DNA from: an uncultured Planctomycetaceae bacterium
Lineage (GTDB): Bacteria; Planctomycetota; Planctomycetia; Planctomycetales; Planctomycetaceae
Assembly (NCBI GenBank): GCA_937916515.1
Contig: CALFSX010000064.1
Location: 1-64,000, forward strand
DNA: 64,000 bases
Reading direction: 5' to 3'
A model generated the notes under the pieces. The model saw only the letters and a list, made by a program, of their open reading frames with translations. It was not told where the DNA came from and did not search any database. The position numbers were made by a program, and so were the translations under genes. Positions 38,320 through 47,069 of this stretch are shown here, one piece after another; the first letter of the stretch is position 1; the number at the start of each line of letters is the position of its first letter.

Positions 38320-39158
38320 CCACAAAAATCCGCCTGGGAATTTCCACCTGCCCCAACGACACATTCGCCTTCAGCGCTCTGATTAACCGGCAGGTTGATT
38401 GGCGAGGTCTGGAATTTGTGGTCGAGCTTCTGGATATTCAACAACTGAATCTGCGACTGTTCAATAACGATTTCGACGTCGCGAAGGCCAGTTTCCATGC
38501 AGCCTTACTGCTTGCCGATTCCACCGTTGTGCTGCCCAGTGGTTCCGCTTTGGGATTTGGCGTCGGCCCACTTTTACTTGCAGCCAGAAACAACGCCCCC
38601 CCCAGCAACGCTTCTCAAACAACATTGTGCCCCGGCCGGCACACAACCGCTGCACTGCTGTTTCAACTGTTCTATCCGCACACAACAAACATCAGACACG
38701 TGGTGTTTTCGGACATAATGCCCGAATTAAAAATGCAGAAGGCAGACTTCGGTGTTTGCATTCACGAAGGCAGATTCACGTGGCAAAACGAAGGGCTGGG
38801 ACTTGTTGAAGACCTGGGAACTCGCTGGGAGAAAGAAACGAATTCTCCACTGCCGCTGGGCGGAATTGTTGCCAGCAAATTACTGACCGACGAAGTCATC
38901 AGCAAAGTTCAGACTGTCATACACGAGTCGCTGATGTTTGCGGTTGCCGATCGAAATTCAGCTTTGCCAACAATGCGGCATTATGCTCAGGAATTCGACG
39001 ACGAAGTGCTGATGAAGCACGTTGATCTTTACGTTAACCAATGGACGGAAGATCTCGGCACTGTCGGACAGCAAGCCCTGCAGACGCTGTCTGATAAAGC
39101 TCGCAGCATTGGCCTGATATCAAATGACAAATCCGCACTGCAGGTCTTCGGGCAGTAA
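38316..39158 (+). CDS. mqnD: 1,4-dihydroxy-6-naphthoate synthase
   Basis: The 280-residue protein has the MqnD/MqnA periplasmic-binding-protein-like fold with the family's opening LGISTCPNDTFAFSAL and DVAKASFHAALLLADSTVVL. HEGRFTWQNEGLGLVEDLG and SPLPLGGIVASKLL follow in the second half. The STCPNDTF and HEGRFTW motifs distinguish MqnD from MqnA. It converts cyclic dehypoxanthine futalosine to 1,4-dihydroxy-6-naphthoate. Translation starts inside the mqnB stop (ATGA), so the two enzymes are coupled. Confidence 0.95.
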   Translation: MTTKIRLGISTCPNDTFAFSALINRQVDWRGLEFVVELLDIQQLNLRLFNNDFDVAKASFHAALLLADSTVVLPSGSALGFGVGPLLLAARNNAPPSNASQTTLCPGRHTTAALLFQLFYPHTTNIRHVVFSDIMPELKMQKADFGVCIHEGRFTWQNEGLGLVEDLGTRWEKETNSPLPLGGIVASKLLTDEVISKVQTVIHESLMFAVADRNSALPTMRHYAQEFDDEVLMKHVDLYVNQWTEDLGTVGQQALQTLSDKARSIGLISNDKSALQVFGQ

Positions 39159-39219
39159 CGACGGTCGTGCTGTTACAGCCTTTTGTGTCATTCAATGATG
39201 GAACGGGAGTATCACGGAG

Positions 39220-40200
39220 ATGGCCGGCAAACGACTTACTCCGGAACAGCACCTGCAAAAGCTTCAGGCAGCAGCCCTGGACCTCCATGGACAGGAACTG
39301 GTCGACGTTCTTGAATCCGCGATGGGCAGCAAGTCGTGCATTGTTGTGGAACGGGCGGCCAAAATGGTTGTGGAACTGGAATCGCGGGTGTCCGAAGATT
39401 GCCTTCGCAGCGCCTACGATCGATTTCTGATTGAACCGACAGAAAACGACCGAGGCTGCCGGGCAAAGCTGCCGCTGGTCGAAGCACTGGTTTACAGAGA
39501 ACACGACGATCCCGACTTCTATAAAGACGGCATGAAGTACGTGCAACCGGATCCCGTGTGGGGCCAGGTGACAGACAGCGCCGGAAACCTTCGCGGCGCA
39601 TGTGCGTTTGGGCTTGTGCATAGCCGAATCGCCTCACCCGCTGAAACGATGAATTCATTGATCGACCTGCTGGCAGACGCTGACCGGCTTGCTCGAATGC
39701 ACGCCGCCCGAGCGATCACAATGACTGGTTCGCAATGCGTCGTGCCCGTCCTTCGACTTAAAGCATCCATCGGTGACGACGCGTGCGAAGTGTTGGGTGA
39801 ATGCTTCCGCGGTTTGCTAAGTCACTCGCCCAACAACAACGCAGACTTCGTTGCCGGCTTTCTGTTTCAACGCGAAGATGCGGCAATCGAAGCGGCCACC
39901 GCAATTGGAGAATCGCGCAACGAACGCGGTGTGGAGAAACTACTGCAAGCCTGCATCAATTGCCGGGACAGCGTTCGCGAAGCGTTTTACGTAAGTGCCG
40001 CACTTTCGCGAATACCAGCGGCGATTGAGTTTCTGCTGCAGCTTGTTCGAGATGACAGCCAACACGCCGCGATCGCGTTAAAGTCGCTGTCACCCGTTCG
40101 GTTCTATCCGGGAATCGCCGAACAGGTTGAAGCCGCCGTGATTGCGGCAGGCAACCCCAAACTAAAATCGTTGTTTACGGATGCCTTTGAATCCGGCTGA
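39220..40200 (+). CDS. HEAT-repeat-like protein
   Basis: The 326-residue protein consists of short helical pairs with HEAT/PBS-lyase-like character (CIVVERAAKMVVELESRV, RLARMHAARAITMTGSQC, AAIEAATAIGESRNERGVEK, REAFYVSAALSRIPAAIEFL). No signal peptide or enzyme motif is seen. HEAT repeats form curved scaffolds for protein binding. It starts 61 bp after mqnD on the same strand, so it is probably in the same transcript, but a role in quinone synthesis is not implied. Specific function unknown. Confidence 0.7.
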   Translation: MAGKRLTPEQHLQKLQAAALDLHGQELVDVLESAMGSKSCIVVERAAKMVVELESRVSEDCLRSAYDRFLIEPTENDRGCRAKLPLVEALVYREHDDPDFYKDGMKYVQPDPVWGQVTDSAGNLRGACAFGLVHSRIASPAETMNSLIDLLADADRLARMHAARAITMTGSQCVVPVLRLKASIGDDACEVLGECFRGLLSHSPNNNADFVAGFLFQREDAAIEAATAIGESRNERGVEKLLQACINCRDSVREAFYVSAALSRIPAAIEFLLQLVRDDSQHAAIALKSLSPVRFYPGIAEQVEAAVIAAGNPKLKSLFTDAFESG

Positions 40201-40277
40201 AATCTGTTGCTGGTAGTAAGCGCGAGCAAAAAACCTCGGCGAGATTCAACAGCATTTGTTGCGGCAGAAGCGGTGAA

Positions 40278-41276
40278 TCACAACGCATCCGACGACGTGG
40301 AAGCATTGGCCGGATGAGTGACCGCCCAGCAGGCAATCTGGTGTTCGTCACCGAGTTGAACCAAAGGAGGACGCTCTGACTTACAACGTTCTTCAGCAAT
40401 GTCGCAGCGTGTCACAAACGGACAACCAGGCGGTGGGTTGCTGGGGCTGGGCACTTCGCCTTCCAGAATGTACAGCGTTTCGCGGTCATCCGGGTCGTTA
40501 ATCGGATTCGACTTCAACAAAGCTTTGGTGTACGGATGTTGGGCCTGATTGTAAATATCATCGCAAGACAGGCGTTCAACGATCGTGCCCAGATACATCA
40601 CAACCATACGGTCGCAGAAGTGCTCAACCACTTTCAGGTCGTGAGAAATAAACATAATGGTCAGGCCGAATTTTTCGCGTAGATCCATCAACAGATTCAG
40701 AATCTGAGCCTGCACGGATACGTCCAACGCAGAAACGGGTTCATCTGCGATAATGAAATCCGGCTTCACCGCCAAAGCGCGAGCGATATTCAGGCGTTGT
40801 CGCTGGCCGCCGGAAAATTCGTGTGGATATCGATTCTTCGAATCCTTCCGCAGCTGCACGGTTTCCAACAGTTCTTCGATGTATTTATCGGTTTCCTTCG
40901 CAGGCACGACATCATGAAACCGTATCACTTCAGCCAGCATCTGCTGTGCTGTCATTCTTGGGTTTAACGAAGAATACGGGTCTTGAAAGATGAACTGCAT
41001 CCGCTGTCGGATGGGCATCAGTTCGGCATGGCTTAGGCCGGTAATTTCGACCCCATCGAATCGCACATCGCCGGATGTCGGTTCGATAAGCCGAATCATG
41101 GTCTTACCCAAAGTCGATTTTCCACAACCGGATTCCCCGATCACTCCCAGAGTTTCGCCTTTTTCAATGCGCAGGCTCACATCGCTGACGGCCTGTACCT
41201 GAGCAATGACTCGGTTCAGAATGCCTCCGCGAATCGGGAAGTGTTTTACCAGGTTGTTGACTTCAACAAACGACAC
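40278..41276 (-). CDS. oppF: Oligopeptide ABC transporter ATP-binding protein (OppF type)
   Basis: The 332-residue ATPase has Walker A GESGCGKST, Q-loop FQDPYSSLNPR, signature FSGGQRQRLNIARAL and Walker B FIIADEPVSALD. A C-terminal oligo_HPY extension contains cysteines (GCPFVTRCDIAEERC and IACWAVTHP) like those that bind an iron-sulfur cluster in some OppD/OppF proteins. It is the last gene of the opp operon, 12 bp after oppD, and together with OppD powers import. DppF is an equally good name by sequence. Confidence 0.93.
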   Translation of the reverse strand: MSFVEVNNLVKHFPIRGGILNRVIAQVQAVSDVSLRIEKGETLGVIGESGCGKSTLGKTMIRLIEPTSGDVRFDGVEITGLSHAELMPIRQRMQFIFQDPYSSLNPRMTAQQMLAEVIRFHDVVPAKETDKYIEELLETVQLRKDSKNRYPHEFSGGQRQRLNIARALAVKPDFIIADEPVSALDVSVQAQILNLLMDLREKFGLTIMFISHDLKVVEHFCDRMVVMYLGTIVERLSCDDIYNQAQHPYTKALLKSNPINDPDDRETLYILEGEVPSPSNPPPGCPFVTRCDIAEERCKSERPPLVQLGDEHQIACWAVTHPANASTSSDAL

Positions 41277-41287
41277 AATTCAATTTT

Positions 41288-42313
41288 CTATTTGTGCACA
41301 GGAAAATGACATCGAACACTTCGGTCGCCGGAAAAGTTCACCAGCTCGGGCATTTCTACGTCGCACTGCGGCTGGCGACAATCACAACGTTCCGCAAAAC
41401 GACACGCCTTGGGCATGTCCAACAGACTTGGAACAATACCATCAATCGTCGCCAGTCGCTTGCCTTTTTCTTTCTTGCCGCTGCGAGGTATCGATTGCAA
41501 CAAAGCTCGCGTGTATGGGTGCGATGGGTTGTGAAACAGATCGCCAACCGACGCCTGTTCAACAACCTGACCGGCATACATCACCACAACTCGATCACAC
41601 GTTTGAGCGACAACACCAAGGTCGTGAGTGATTAACAAAATCGCAGTTCCCGTGCGTTCGCGAAGATCGTTCATCAGTCGCAGAATCTGAGCCTGAATCG
41701 TAACGTCAAGCGCAGTTGTCGGCTCATCGGCAATCAGAATTTCAGGTTCGCAAGCCAATGCCATTGCAATAACAACTCGCTGACGCATGCCTCCCGACAA
41801 TTGATGAGGGTACTCGCCGTAGCGTTTGTCTGGATTCGGTATTTCAACCATGTCCAGAAGTTCGACAACACGTTTTCGCCGATCAGCTCGATTTAGCTTG
41901 GTGTGGTGCCGCAGAGCTTCATCCAACTGCCAGCCAATTGTGAACACAGGATTTAACGCTGTCATGGGTTCCTGAAAGATCATCGCGATGCGGTTGCCGC
42001 GAATCTTCCGCATTTCACGATTGCTGTACTTCATCACGTTGTCGCTGCCCAGCATCACTTTGCTGTCGCTGCCATAACGCGTGACATGTTCGGGCAAAAG
42101 ACGCATCAACGATTTGCTGGTCACGGACTTGCCGCAACCACTTTCACCCACAAGCCCCAGAGCTTCTCCCTTGAACAGGTCAAATGACACATTACTGACG
42201 GCTGTCACCAATCCACGATCCGAACGGAAGCTGGTTGTCAGGTTCTGCACCGACAACGCAAGTTCGCGTGTGGTTGTCTTGGCTTCACTGGATTGTGTTG
42301 TGGTCGTAGACAT
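41288..42313 (-). CDS. oppD: Oligopeptide ABC transporter ATP-binding protein (OppD type)
   Basis: The 341-residue ATPase has Walker A GESGCGKSVTSKSL, Q-loop FQEPMTALNP, signature LSGGMRQRVVIAMAL, Walker B ILIADEPTTALD and the switch histidine in LLITHDLG. The C-terminal oligo_HPY region is cysteine-rich (CRFAERCDCRQPQCDVE, VRCHFPVHK), a pattern tied to a [4Fe-4S] cluster in characterised OppD/DppD proteins. A DppD-type MPFRVP-like region cannot be separated from OppD by eye. It lies between oppC and oppF in the operon. Confidence 0.93.
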   Translation of the reverse strand: MSTTTTQSSEAKTTTRELALSVQNLTTSFRSDRGLVTAVSNVSFDLFKGEALGLVGESGCGKSVTSKSLMRLLPEHVTRYGSDSKVMLGSDNVMKYSNREMRKIRGNRIAMIFQEPMTALNPVFTIGWQLDEALRHHTKLNRADRRKRVVELLDMVEIPNPDKRYGEYPHQLSGGMRQRVVIAMALACEPEILIADEPTTALDVTIQAQILRLMNDLRERTGTAILLITHDLGVVAQTCDRVVVMYAGQVVEQASVGDLFHNPSHPYTRALLQSIPRSGKKEKGKRLATIDGIVPSLLDMPKACRFAERCDCRQPQCDVEMPELVNFSGDRSVRCHFPVHK

Positions 42314-42390
42314 AAGACTTAACAGGTCGCTGGTCTATCTGGGCGCCCGAATGTGGCCGAGAAAATTACATTTGGACAACAGCATGGCGG

Positions 42391-43671
42391 CTAGACATGT
42401 TTAGGATCAAGAACGTCCTGAAGAGCATCAGACAGAACATTGAACGCAAGAACCAAAAAGAACATTAGTACAGTGGCAGTTCCAATCTGCCAAAAGAATC
42501 CATTGATGACTTCCACTTTCGATTGACTGATCATAATTCCCCAGCTGGGTCCCTTCTTTACTCCGAGTCCCAGAAAGCTAAGAATCACTTCAGACTTGAT
42601 CGCTCCGATAAACAGCAACGAAAAGTTAATCAACATCAGGTATGTAACATTTGGCAGAATGTGTCGCAGCAAAATTCGAGTCCGACCGAACCCCATAACG
42701 GTTGCCGCCTGAACATATTCCAACTCGCGAATTTTCAAGGTTTCCCCTCGAATAACTCGACAAGGGCCAATCCAAAACGTGGCCGTAAATGCGATATAAA
42801 CGGGGATCAGAGTTTCATCCAGGCGTCCTCCAATCAGCCACTTCAGCAGCCCGCCGGTCCATCGATTCAATGGTTCGTCAATGTGACCTCCGTCAAACAT
42901 AAACGCCAGCAGGATCAACAGTACGATGTTGGGAATTGAAGCGAAAGTTGAGTAAAGCCACGTAATTAGATTATCGACCCAGCCTCCAAAATATCCGGAA
43001 AGCAGCCCCGCAATGGTGCCAATCGTCACCGACAGCAAACCGGTAATGAGGCCAACCAAAACGGCAACTCGAATGGAATAAACGGAGCGATAAAAGATCG
43101 AGCGTCCCTGGCGATCAGTTCCAAACAGCATTTCGAACCAACGAGTGGACTTTTCTTTGGCTGTCATCGGCGCCAGCAATTCATCAAGCTTAAGTTCCAG
43201 TTGCTGCAGATCAGCCAGCACAACTTCACCGGTGGGAGCATCAGGCGAATTCAAAGTTCCATTGACGGCTGCTGTCAGGTCTTCCACTTCTGCAAGCCGG
43301 TCATAAATCTCCCAGCCTTCTTCAACTCGCTGCTGCAAGTCTTCAATGGGAATTTCCGCGACATGGCGAACACCTAAGTCTCGAAACGAATCCAGGGCCG
43401 CTCGCGGATCTTCTCGCCCGGCCAATGTATCGATTCGATCCAACAGCCATTCCGCATCTTCCAGACGCTTTTCTGGATTCTGCACCGAACTGAATCCCGG
43501 AATTGTCTCCGGGCCAACACGCTGCAAGGTGTCATCCATGGTGATCATATTGGTAAACAGCAGCAGCATGGCCACCACTGCGTACGCGGCAATGATAAAC
43601 GAAGCCACAACGGCAGGCTTGTGCCGCAGAAACTTTCGCAGTGCTCGTGAGTCGGAAGACGAATTTGTCAT
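42391..43671 (-). CDS. oppC: Oligopeptide ABC transporter permease (OppC type) with extra periplasmic insert
   Basis: The 426-residue permease has an N-terminal membrane segment and a DppC-type transmembrane domain: FGTDRQGRSIFYRSVYSIR, LVGLITGLLSVTIGTIAG and the EAA-loop segment YVQAATVMGFGRTRILLRHI. Between the first membrane segment (ending about residue 40) and the FGTDRQGRS motif (about 187) lies a helical, charged insert of roughly 140 residues. Ordinary OppC/DppC proteins are near 300 residues, and in them this loop is short. The insert faces the periplasm and may contact the binding protein. The start overlaps oppB's stop by 4 bp. Confidence 0.92.
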   Translation of the reverse strand: MTNSSSDSRALRKFLRHKPAVVASFIIAAYAVVAMLLLFTNMITMDDTLQRVGPETIPGFSSVQNPEKRLEDAEWLLDRIDTLAGREDPRAALDSFRDLGVRHVAEIPIEDLQQRVEEGWEIYDRLAEVEDLTAAVNGTLNSPDAPTGEVVLADLQQLELKLDELLAPMTAKEKSTRWFEMLFGTDRQGRSIFYRSVYSIRVAVLVGLITGLLSVTIGTIAGLLSGYFGGWVDNLITWLYSTFASIPNIVLLILLAFMFDGGHIDEPLNRWTGGLLKWLIGGRLDETLIPVYIAFTATFWIGPCRVIRGETLKIRELEYVQAATVMGFGRTRILLRHILPNVTYLMLINFSLLFIGAIKSEVILSFLGLGVKKGPSWGIMISQSKVEVINGFFWQIGTATVLMFFLVLAFNVLSDALQDVLDPKHV

Positions 43672-44648
43672 GACAGTCGGACTCGCGGATCAACCAATGC
43701 GTACAGCACGTCGGTTAAAAGATTTGATGCGATATAAACTGCCGCAAAGACAGCGGTAAATGACTGCACAATTGGAAAGTCACCGCTTTCAACCGCCACA
43801 ATCAACTGGTTGCCCATACCGGGAATTCCGAAATAGCTTTCCAGTAAGAACGAACCGGTAATCAAAAAGGGAATCGTAATTACGACACGAGTGATGATGG
43901 GAATCATCGCGTTCTTCAACATGTGAATAAACATGATCCGCGATTGAGACGCACCTTTCGCGGTCGCAGTAACGATGTAATCGCGAGCCGATTCTTCCAC
44001 CATGACTGCTCGGTAAAAGCGGGTGTCATAACCCATCGCGACGACGACACTGATCAATACGGGCAACAGGTAATAGCGAGGCCAGACGGACGTAAAGAAC
44101 TCACCCCACCCTGCATTGCTGACTTCCGGATTGTAATAGATGGCAAACACATCATATCCCAGCCATTCATTCAATTTGTACGCACCGTAGTACTGACCGA
44201 AGATGATGTACACCAGGAAACTGACGCTCATCCCCAGCACAGCCACAAACACAAGCCCCTTATCCAGTGCTCGACCTCGAAACCAGGCCGAAATCAGCGC
44301 GACTGTAATTGAAAACAGCGTCGTTAAAACCAATGAGGGCAGGGTGATGGAAAGGCTCGGCCCAATACACCGTGACATCACTTCGCCGACAGTCTGTCCA
44401 GGATAGTCCCAGCTGATTTCGTCGAATGTAGCCGTTGCCACCTGTTTCAGCTGAGAACCAAATTGCTGATGGAACGGTCGATCAATCCCAAGTTCAACTC
44501 GCTTCTGAGCAATATCCGCTGTGGTCGCATTCTTCGGCAGCCGACCAAAAACGGGATCTCGAACCCGAAGTGCCAGCATCACCAGCAGCAGGATGGACAG
44601 GTAGACAGGAACGTTGTACGCCAGTCTACGAAGAATGTACGCCCACAT
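43668..44648 (-). CDS. oppB: Oligopeptide ABC transporter permease (OppB type)
   Basis: The 326-residue protein has six membrane segments of the binding-protein-dependent transport family: YILRRLAYNVPVYLSILLLV at the N-terminus, the EAA loop YIVTATAKGASQSRIMFIHM, and the C-terminal GSFLLESYFGIPGMGNQLI. It pairs with OppC to form the membrane channel. The long hydrophilic stretch around residues 40-95 precedes the second membrane segment, as usual for OppB. It is separated from oppA by 106 bp containing a terminator hairpin. Confidence 0.93.
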   Translation of the reverse strand: MWAYILRRLAYNVPVYLSILLLVMLALRVRDPVFGRLPKNATTADIAQKRVELGIDRPFHQQFGSQLKQVATATFDEISWDYPGQTVGEVMSRCIGPSLSITLPSLVLTTLFSITVALISAWFRGRALDKGLVFVAVLGMSVSFLVYIIFGQYYGAYKLNEWLGYDVFAIYYNPEVSNAGWGEFFTSVWPRYYLLPVLISVVVAMGYDTRFYRAVMVEESARDYIVTATAKGASQSRIMFIHMLKNAMIPIITRVVITIPFLITGSFLLESYFGIPGMGNQLIVAVESGDFPIVQSFTAVFAAVYIASNLLTDVLYALVDPRVRLS

Positions 44649-44701
44649 GAGAACTCTTGGGATCTAATCCCTGCGATGCAAACCAACAAAACAAAAACCA
44701 A

Positions 44702-44733
44702 GAAGCCCGGCGCTGATACAAGCCGGGCTTCTG
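44702..44733 (-). terminator. Intercistronic terminator/attenuator between oppA and oppB
   Basis: AGAAGCCCGGC (44702-44712) and GCCGGGCTTCT (44723-44733) make a perfect 11-bp stem with a 10-nt loop. On the minus strand it is followed by TTGGTTTTTGTTTTG, a U-rich tail. It stands in the gap between oppA and oppB, so it probably stops most transcripts after oppA and keeps the binding protein in excess over the permease. Confidence 0.8.
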
Positions 44734-44754
44734 CGATTCGTATTACATGCGAAT

Positions 44755-46761
44755 TCAGTCAGTCAAGTCAATATACTTGTACCACGTTTCAAATGTCTCA
44801 GTCGGCTTGAAGTTCGTCATACGCGGCGTCACCACATAGAAGCGAGTGCGAGCCATAGAACCTGCGTATGGACAGTCTTCAAAAAGCATCGCCTGCATCT
44901 GCTCATAAATGGCGACACGCTCTGGAGACTGCGGCATTGCCACAACTTTTTCGTACAGCCTGTCGTATTCAGCATTCTTATAGTTGAAGTGATTGGCGCC
45001 GGGTGCTTCATTCGGCCCGTAAAACAAAGCCAGGTTATTTTCGCCATCCGGGTAATCAGAACTCCAGGCGAAGCTGAAGAACTGAGCACTCTTTTCATCC
45101 ACCTTTTGAATCAACTGCGAAAAGTCCAACAAATGAACCTGCACGTTAATGCCAATTCGTTTCAGCTGCTTCGACAGCATTTCTGATTGTTCCTGACCGT
45201 TCTGCTGACGACCGGTGTAGTAGTCAATCGTGGGCAGCCCTTCGCCGTTTGGGTAACCAGCTTTGGCCAGCAGCTGCCTTGCACGTTCAATATCGGGACC
45301 TCGATAACTTTTGTCAGACTTACCCTGTGCCGGATAGCCTTCAAGGCCTGGCGGAATCACTCCATCATAAACCGTGTTGATTCCGTTATAGAACGCTTCG
45401 TTTTGCTCGTCCCAGTCCAGAGCCGCACAGATGGCCTGTCGCACAAGGCGGTTCTTCTCTGTGTAGCCACCGATCACGGAATCTTCCATGTTGAAGCCAC
45501 GGAAGATGAAGTCCAGCATGTCGACCGGAAAGCCCTTCATGCCTTCCTTCTGCATGTCACGATTCAGCTTCTTGGTACGTTTACTAAACGCTTCCTTGAA
45601 GTTTTCTGCGGGCACCTGAGCATAGTGCAGGTCACCGGCTTTAAACTGCAACCACATGGGTTGGTCGGTCTTGTAAAAGATGACCTGAACTTCATCAACC
45701 TGCGGAACACGTTTGCCCGCTGCTGTGTGCAGGTCGTCAGCTTCGTCCGACTTCATATGTTCGTCAGGGAAATAACATTCGTGGTAGTTGACGTTGCGAG
45801 TAAACTTGATGCCCTGTCCCTGTTGCCAGTCGCCTTCTTTAAGAACGAATGGACCGGTTCCGATAGGACGCAGACCGAACCGCTCGCCATACATTTCAAC
45901 GGCCTCACGAGCAACAATCGCAGTCTGAAACATGCAAAGCTTCCATAGAAAACTCTGCATGGGAGCGACCAAAGTTACGGTAAATTCTTTATCGCTAACA
46001 ACCTGCATACCTTCCACAGGCGCGTCGTAGTCGAATTTTTCAGCGGCTTCCTGAGTCGCCTTGAATTCATCGAAGCCCTTGATCGTGTCTTTGATCAACC
46101 ACCAGACTTTGGAATTCGCTCCTTTGGTGTCAGCAATGCGTTTCCAGCTGTAGAAGACGTCTTCAGACTTCAGCTGACGACCTTTGCCACCTGGAAAACA
46201 AGCGTCGTCATGAAAAAAGACGCCATCTTTCAGCTTGAAGTGCCACGTGATACCGTCTTCGCTTTTCGGCATTTCAGCCAGCAATAGCGGTTCCGCTTCA
46301 AAGGGGCGTTTCAAATATTTGTACTGCAGCAACGTTTCGACTAGTTGACTGGCACACTGATTTTCGTAGACAGTCGACCCTCGAACAGGATCCATCGACT
46401 TCGGGCCATCTGATCGCATTGGGATCTTAGCGAGCTTCAGTTTTCCACTGGCAAGACGCTTTTTGTAAGCATCCCGGAATTCGGCATCTGTTTCCTTTGT
46501 CGACTTGGAAAACACAACAGGATCGACATCCGGACTCGCCGTTTCTCGCTCGCTGGTAGACGGCCCGCCAGCTTCGGCTGCACTGGAATCCGACACGGTG
46601 CCCGTTGATTCAGCATTGCCAGCAGTTTCTGTGGCAACGGTTGCCGTATTCGAATCGCCCGTTTGAGTTCCAGCATCGTCTCCGCATCCGGCAAACGACA
46701 CAATCAGCAGAAAAAACAGGCCATAACTGAGTCTGGGTGACATCATGAAGCTGTTATCCAT
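44755..46761 (-). CDS. oppA: Oligopeptide-binding lipoprotein (SBP family 5)
   Basis: The 668-residue protein has a lipoprotein signal (lipobox SFAGC). A Ser/Thr/Glu-rich linker of about 70 residues leads to the SBP_bac_5 fold: KSMDPVRGSTVYENQCASQL, LAEMPKSEDGITWHFKLKDG, YGERFGLRPIGTGPFVLKEG, RLVRQAICAALDWDEQNEAF and the C-terminal half to YKYIDLTD. It captures peptides in the periplasm for OppBCDF. Its length exceeds E. coli OppA (543), mostly because of the linker and inserts near residues 320-350. A second possible start, MMSPRL, lies 5 residues in. Confidence 0.93.
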   Translation of the reverse strand: MDNSFMMSPRLSYGLFFLLIVSFAGCGDDAGTQTGDSNTATVATETAGNAESTGTVSDSSAAEAGGPSTSERETASPDVDPVVFSKSTKETDAEFRDAYKKRLASGKLKLAKIPMRSDGPKSMDPVRGSTVYENQCASQLVETLLQYKYLKRPFEAEPLLLAEMPKSEDGITWHFKLKDGVFFHDDACFPGGKGRQLKSEDVFYSWKRIADTKGANSKVWWLIKDTIKGFDEFKATQEAAEKFDYDAPVEGMQVVSDKEFTVTLVAPMQSFLWKLCMFQTAIVAREAVEMYGERFGLRPIGTGPFVLKEGDWQQGQGIKFTRNVNYHECYFPDEHMKSDEADDLHTAAGKRVPQVDEVQVIFYKTDQPMWLQFKAGDLHYAQVPAENFKEAFSKRTKKLNRDMQKEGMKGFPVDMLDFIFRGFNMEDSVIGGYTEKNRLVRQAICAALDWDEQNEAFYNGINTVYDGVIPPGLEGYPAQGKSDKSYRGPDIERARQLLAKAGYPNGEGLPTIDYYTGRQQNGQEQSEMLSKQLKRIGINVQVHLLDFSQLIQKVDEKSAQFFSFAWSSDYPDGENNLALFYGPNEAPGANHFNYKNAEYDRLYEKVVAMPQSPERVAIYEQMQAMLFEDCPYAGSMARTRFYVVTPRMTNFKPTETFETWYKYIDLTD

Positions 46762-47007
46762 CGTGTAAACTAAAAGCCAACGGATCAGAGGTGCACAAAT
46801 CGTGCCCGTTGTTTATACAGGTTATGCCCTCACCCCCCAATCATGCAAGCCCACCGCGAAAACGGTCAGGCCGGAAATGGCAAGCCGAACTGGACGTCGC
46901 CTGCCACAGAACGTCGACGCCAGGTGATCGCTGAACTTTCGTAAAGCCGCAGAAAACATCGGTCACAGCAAATCCCCGGAATGCCAATACCACGTTGATG
47001 AATAAAA
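46762..47007. other. Intergenic region upstream of oppA
   Basis: It lies between the terminator of the DEAD-box gene and oppA, both on the minus strand, and should hold the oppA promoter. No gene is seen. Confidence 0.35.
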
Positions 47008-47035
47008 AAAGGGCGATGATTACCCATCGCCCTTT
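47008..47035 (-). terminator. Rho-independent terminator of the DEAD-box gene
   Basis: AAAGGGCGATG (47008-47018) and CATCGCCCTTT (47025-47035) form an 11-bp stem with a 6-nt loop. On the minus strand the stem runs into seven T residues, so this is a textbook intrinsic terminator 34 bp after the helicase stop codon. Confidence 0.92.
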
Positions 47036-47069
47036 CGCAACTGTCTTTATTCAAATTCAGCGTTCAGGA

